This document shows, one piece after another, positions 23,440 to 23,952 of a DNA stretch of 23,952 nt. The DNA lies in the IMG/VR virus record IMGVR_UViG_3300034115_000003, positions 1 to 23,952 of that record; one strand, given 5' to 3'. The notes beneath the pieces were generated by a model. It was not told the origin of the DNA and did not search any database. It saw only the letters and a list, made by a program, of their open reading frames with translations. The translations under genes and the position numbers were made by a program. Each line of letters opens with the position of its first letter. Position 1 is the stretch's first letter. This DNA comes from a virus.

Positions 23440-23810
23440 CAGATATTCAAATGCCTAAAGGCGACACGTTTACGTTTGACGTGTTCGTCACCAGAGTCAA
23501 TGAGGTTACAGGAGTCGAAGAGATAGTCCCTCTATCTGGTGCTAGGGCTTGGTTCACAGCTAAGAAGATAAGTACGGATTCAGACGCTAACGCAATAATC
23601 GCTAAGGACTCGGTAACTGATCCATCCGAAGTTGTTATTACAGGAGTTGAGGGTAAGGTACGAATTACCATCGTACCCGCTGATACTGTAAGTTATCCAG
23701 GTAAGTATCTGGAATATGATGTTCAGGTAAAGGAGGTTGATGGTACAGTTACTACCGTACAAAAAGGTAGACTAGAACTAGGTAAGAACATCACAGTGTC
23801 CACAGCTTAA
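23436..23810 (+). CDS. Ig-like, BppU N-terminus-like protein
   Basis: A 124-residue protein. GTG at 23436 overlaps the previous TGA (GTGA); an ATG at 23451 is an alternative, and AAAAGGAGGG (23410-23419) lies a little far from either. The pattern MPKGDTFTFDVFVT, then VPLSGARAWFTAKKIS, a KVRITIVPADT strand and LEYDVQVKEVDGTVTTVQKG, ending GRLELGKNITVS, is that of the small Ig-like domain found at the N-terminus of BppU-type baseplate proteins. It occurs in many phages as a stand-alone gene. It probably attaches to or supports a fibre or receptor-binding protein. Confidence 0.75.
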   Translation: MTDIQMPKGDTFTFDVFVTRVNEVTGVEEIVPLSGARAWFTAKKISTDSDANAIIAKDSVTDPSEVVITGVEGKVRITIVPADTVSYPGKYLEYDVQVKEVDGTVTTVQKGRLELGKNITVSTA

Positions 23811-23824
23811 GGAGAGAATTGAAT

Positions 23825-23952
23825 ATGAATTCCACTACAGCGTTCGGTCTAAGGTGTTTAGGCACGGGACTATTTCTAGGAAATGCTGTGCTGCTAGCAG
23901 TAGTAGCAACAGCCGAGATTACACAAGATCATCTTATCCTCGCAGGTCTTAC
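23825..23952 (+). CDS. hydrophobic protein, cut by the window end
   Basis: An ATG at 23825, seven bases after AAGGAGAG, opens a frame that runs off the window. The 42 visible residues (beginning MNSTTAFGLRCLGTGLFLG) include a hydrophobic segment about 8-31 (GLRCLGTGLFLG, then NAVLLAVVATAEI). It may be a small membrane protein. No family can be assigned from this part. Confidence 0.55.
   Translation, partial: MNSTTAFGLRCLGTGLFLGNAVLLAVVATAEITQDHLILAGL

Noticed and set aside
1-23952. tRNA genes, integrase or attachment site, promoters and intrinsic terminators
   Set aside because: None was convincing on reading; the genes are too tightly packed, and no stem followed by a T-run or paired promoter boxes stood out.
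1-23952. Non-phage contractile injection system
   Set aside because: A capsid gene, head-tail joining genes and a lysis cassette in the same run make a phage the simpler reading.

Overview
The window is part of the late, virion-building region of a tailed bacteriophage with a contractile tail (myovirus morphology). Every supported gene lies on the + strand. Most genes abut or overlap their neighbours by 1 to 22 bases (TAATG, TAGTG, ATGA junctions), as in one long late transcript. The host cannot be read directly. The hub carries a lysozyme/transglycosylase-like domain whose QRSAFPDAYSQW motif I associate with tail lysins of actinobacterial phages, and the endolysin is an amidase with no sign of an outer-membrane step. 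A Gram-positive, probably actinobacterial, host is therefore my best guess (inference). Base composition looks moderate (mid-40s % GC by eye) and Leu CTA is used freely.

Layout: (1) 1-2776, head and neck: the 3' part of the major capsid gene, a small post-capsid protein, a connector-like protein, a tail-terminator-like protein and a gpG/gpS-type tail completion protein. (2) 2777-7552, tail: a 57-residue gene, sheath, tube, a pair of tail assembly chaperone frames joined by a probable -1 frameshift, and a tape measure protein of 633 residues. (3) 7552-15195, baseplate in P2-like order: a tube/hub-linking protein, a hub carrying two predicted peptidoglycan hydrolases, an OB-fold spike-like protein fused to a pectate-lyase-type beta-helix, gp25/gpW, gpJ and gpI. 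Both gpJ and gpI appear interrupted by a carbohydrate-binding-like beta-sandwich. (4) 15196-17579, three tandem paralogous fibre/receptor-binding proteins. (5) 17594-19186, lysis: an amidase endolysin, two overlapping small membrane proteins (holin candidates) and a membrane protein with a collagen-like N-terminus. (6) 19199-23952, a second accessory structural cassette of small beta-rich proteins, a protein made of about 20 degenerate repeats of 18-20 residues, a BppU-like Ig-fold protein and the start of a hydrophobic protein that runs off the end.

Together the genes describe a contractile particle with many potential glycan-contacting parts: a beta-helix depolymerase candidate on the spike, two binding modules within wedge proteins, three paralogous fibres and a downstream set of decoration-like proteins. 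Wall-cutting activity is built into the hub. The most notable features are the spike-depolymerase fusion, the twin inserted binding modules, the fibre triplication, the two-frame holin region with a slippery-like G GGG GAC, and the repeat-rich cassette beyond the lysis genes. No gap over 300 bases lacks a gene. I found no tRNA, CRISPR array, insertion sequence, convincing promoter or terminator.
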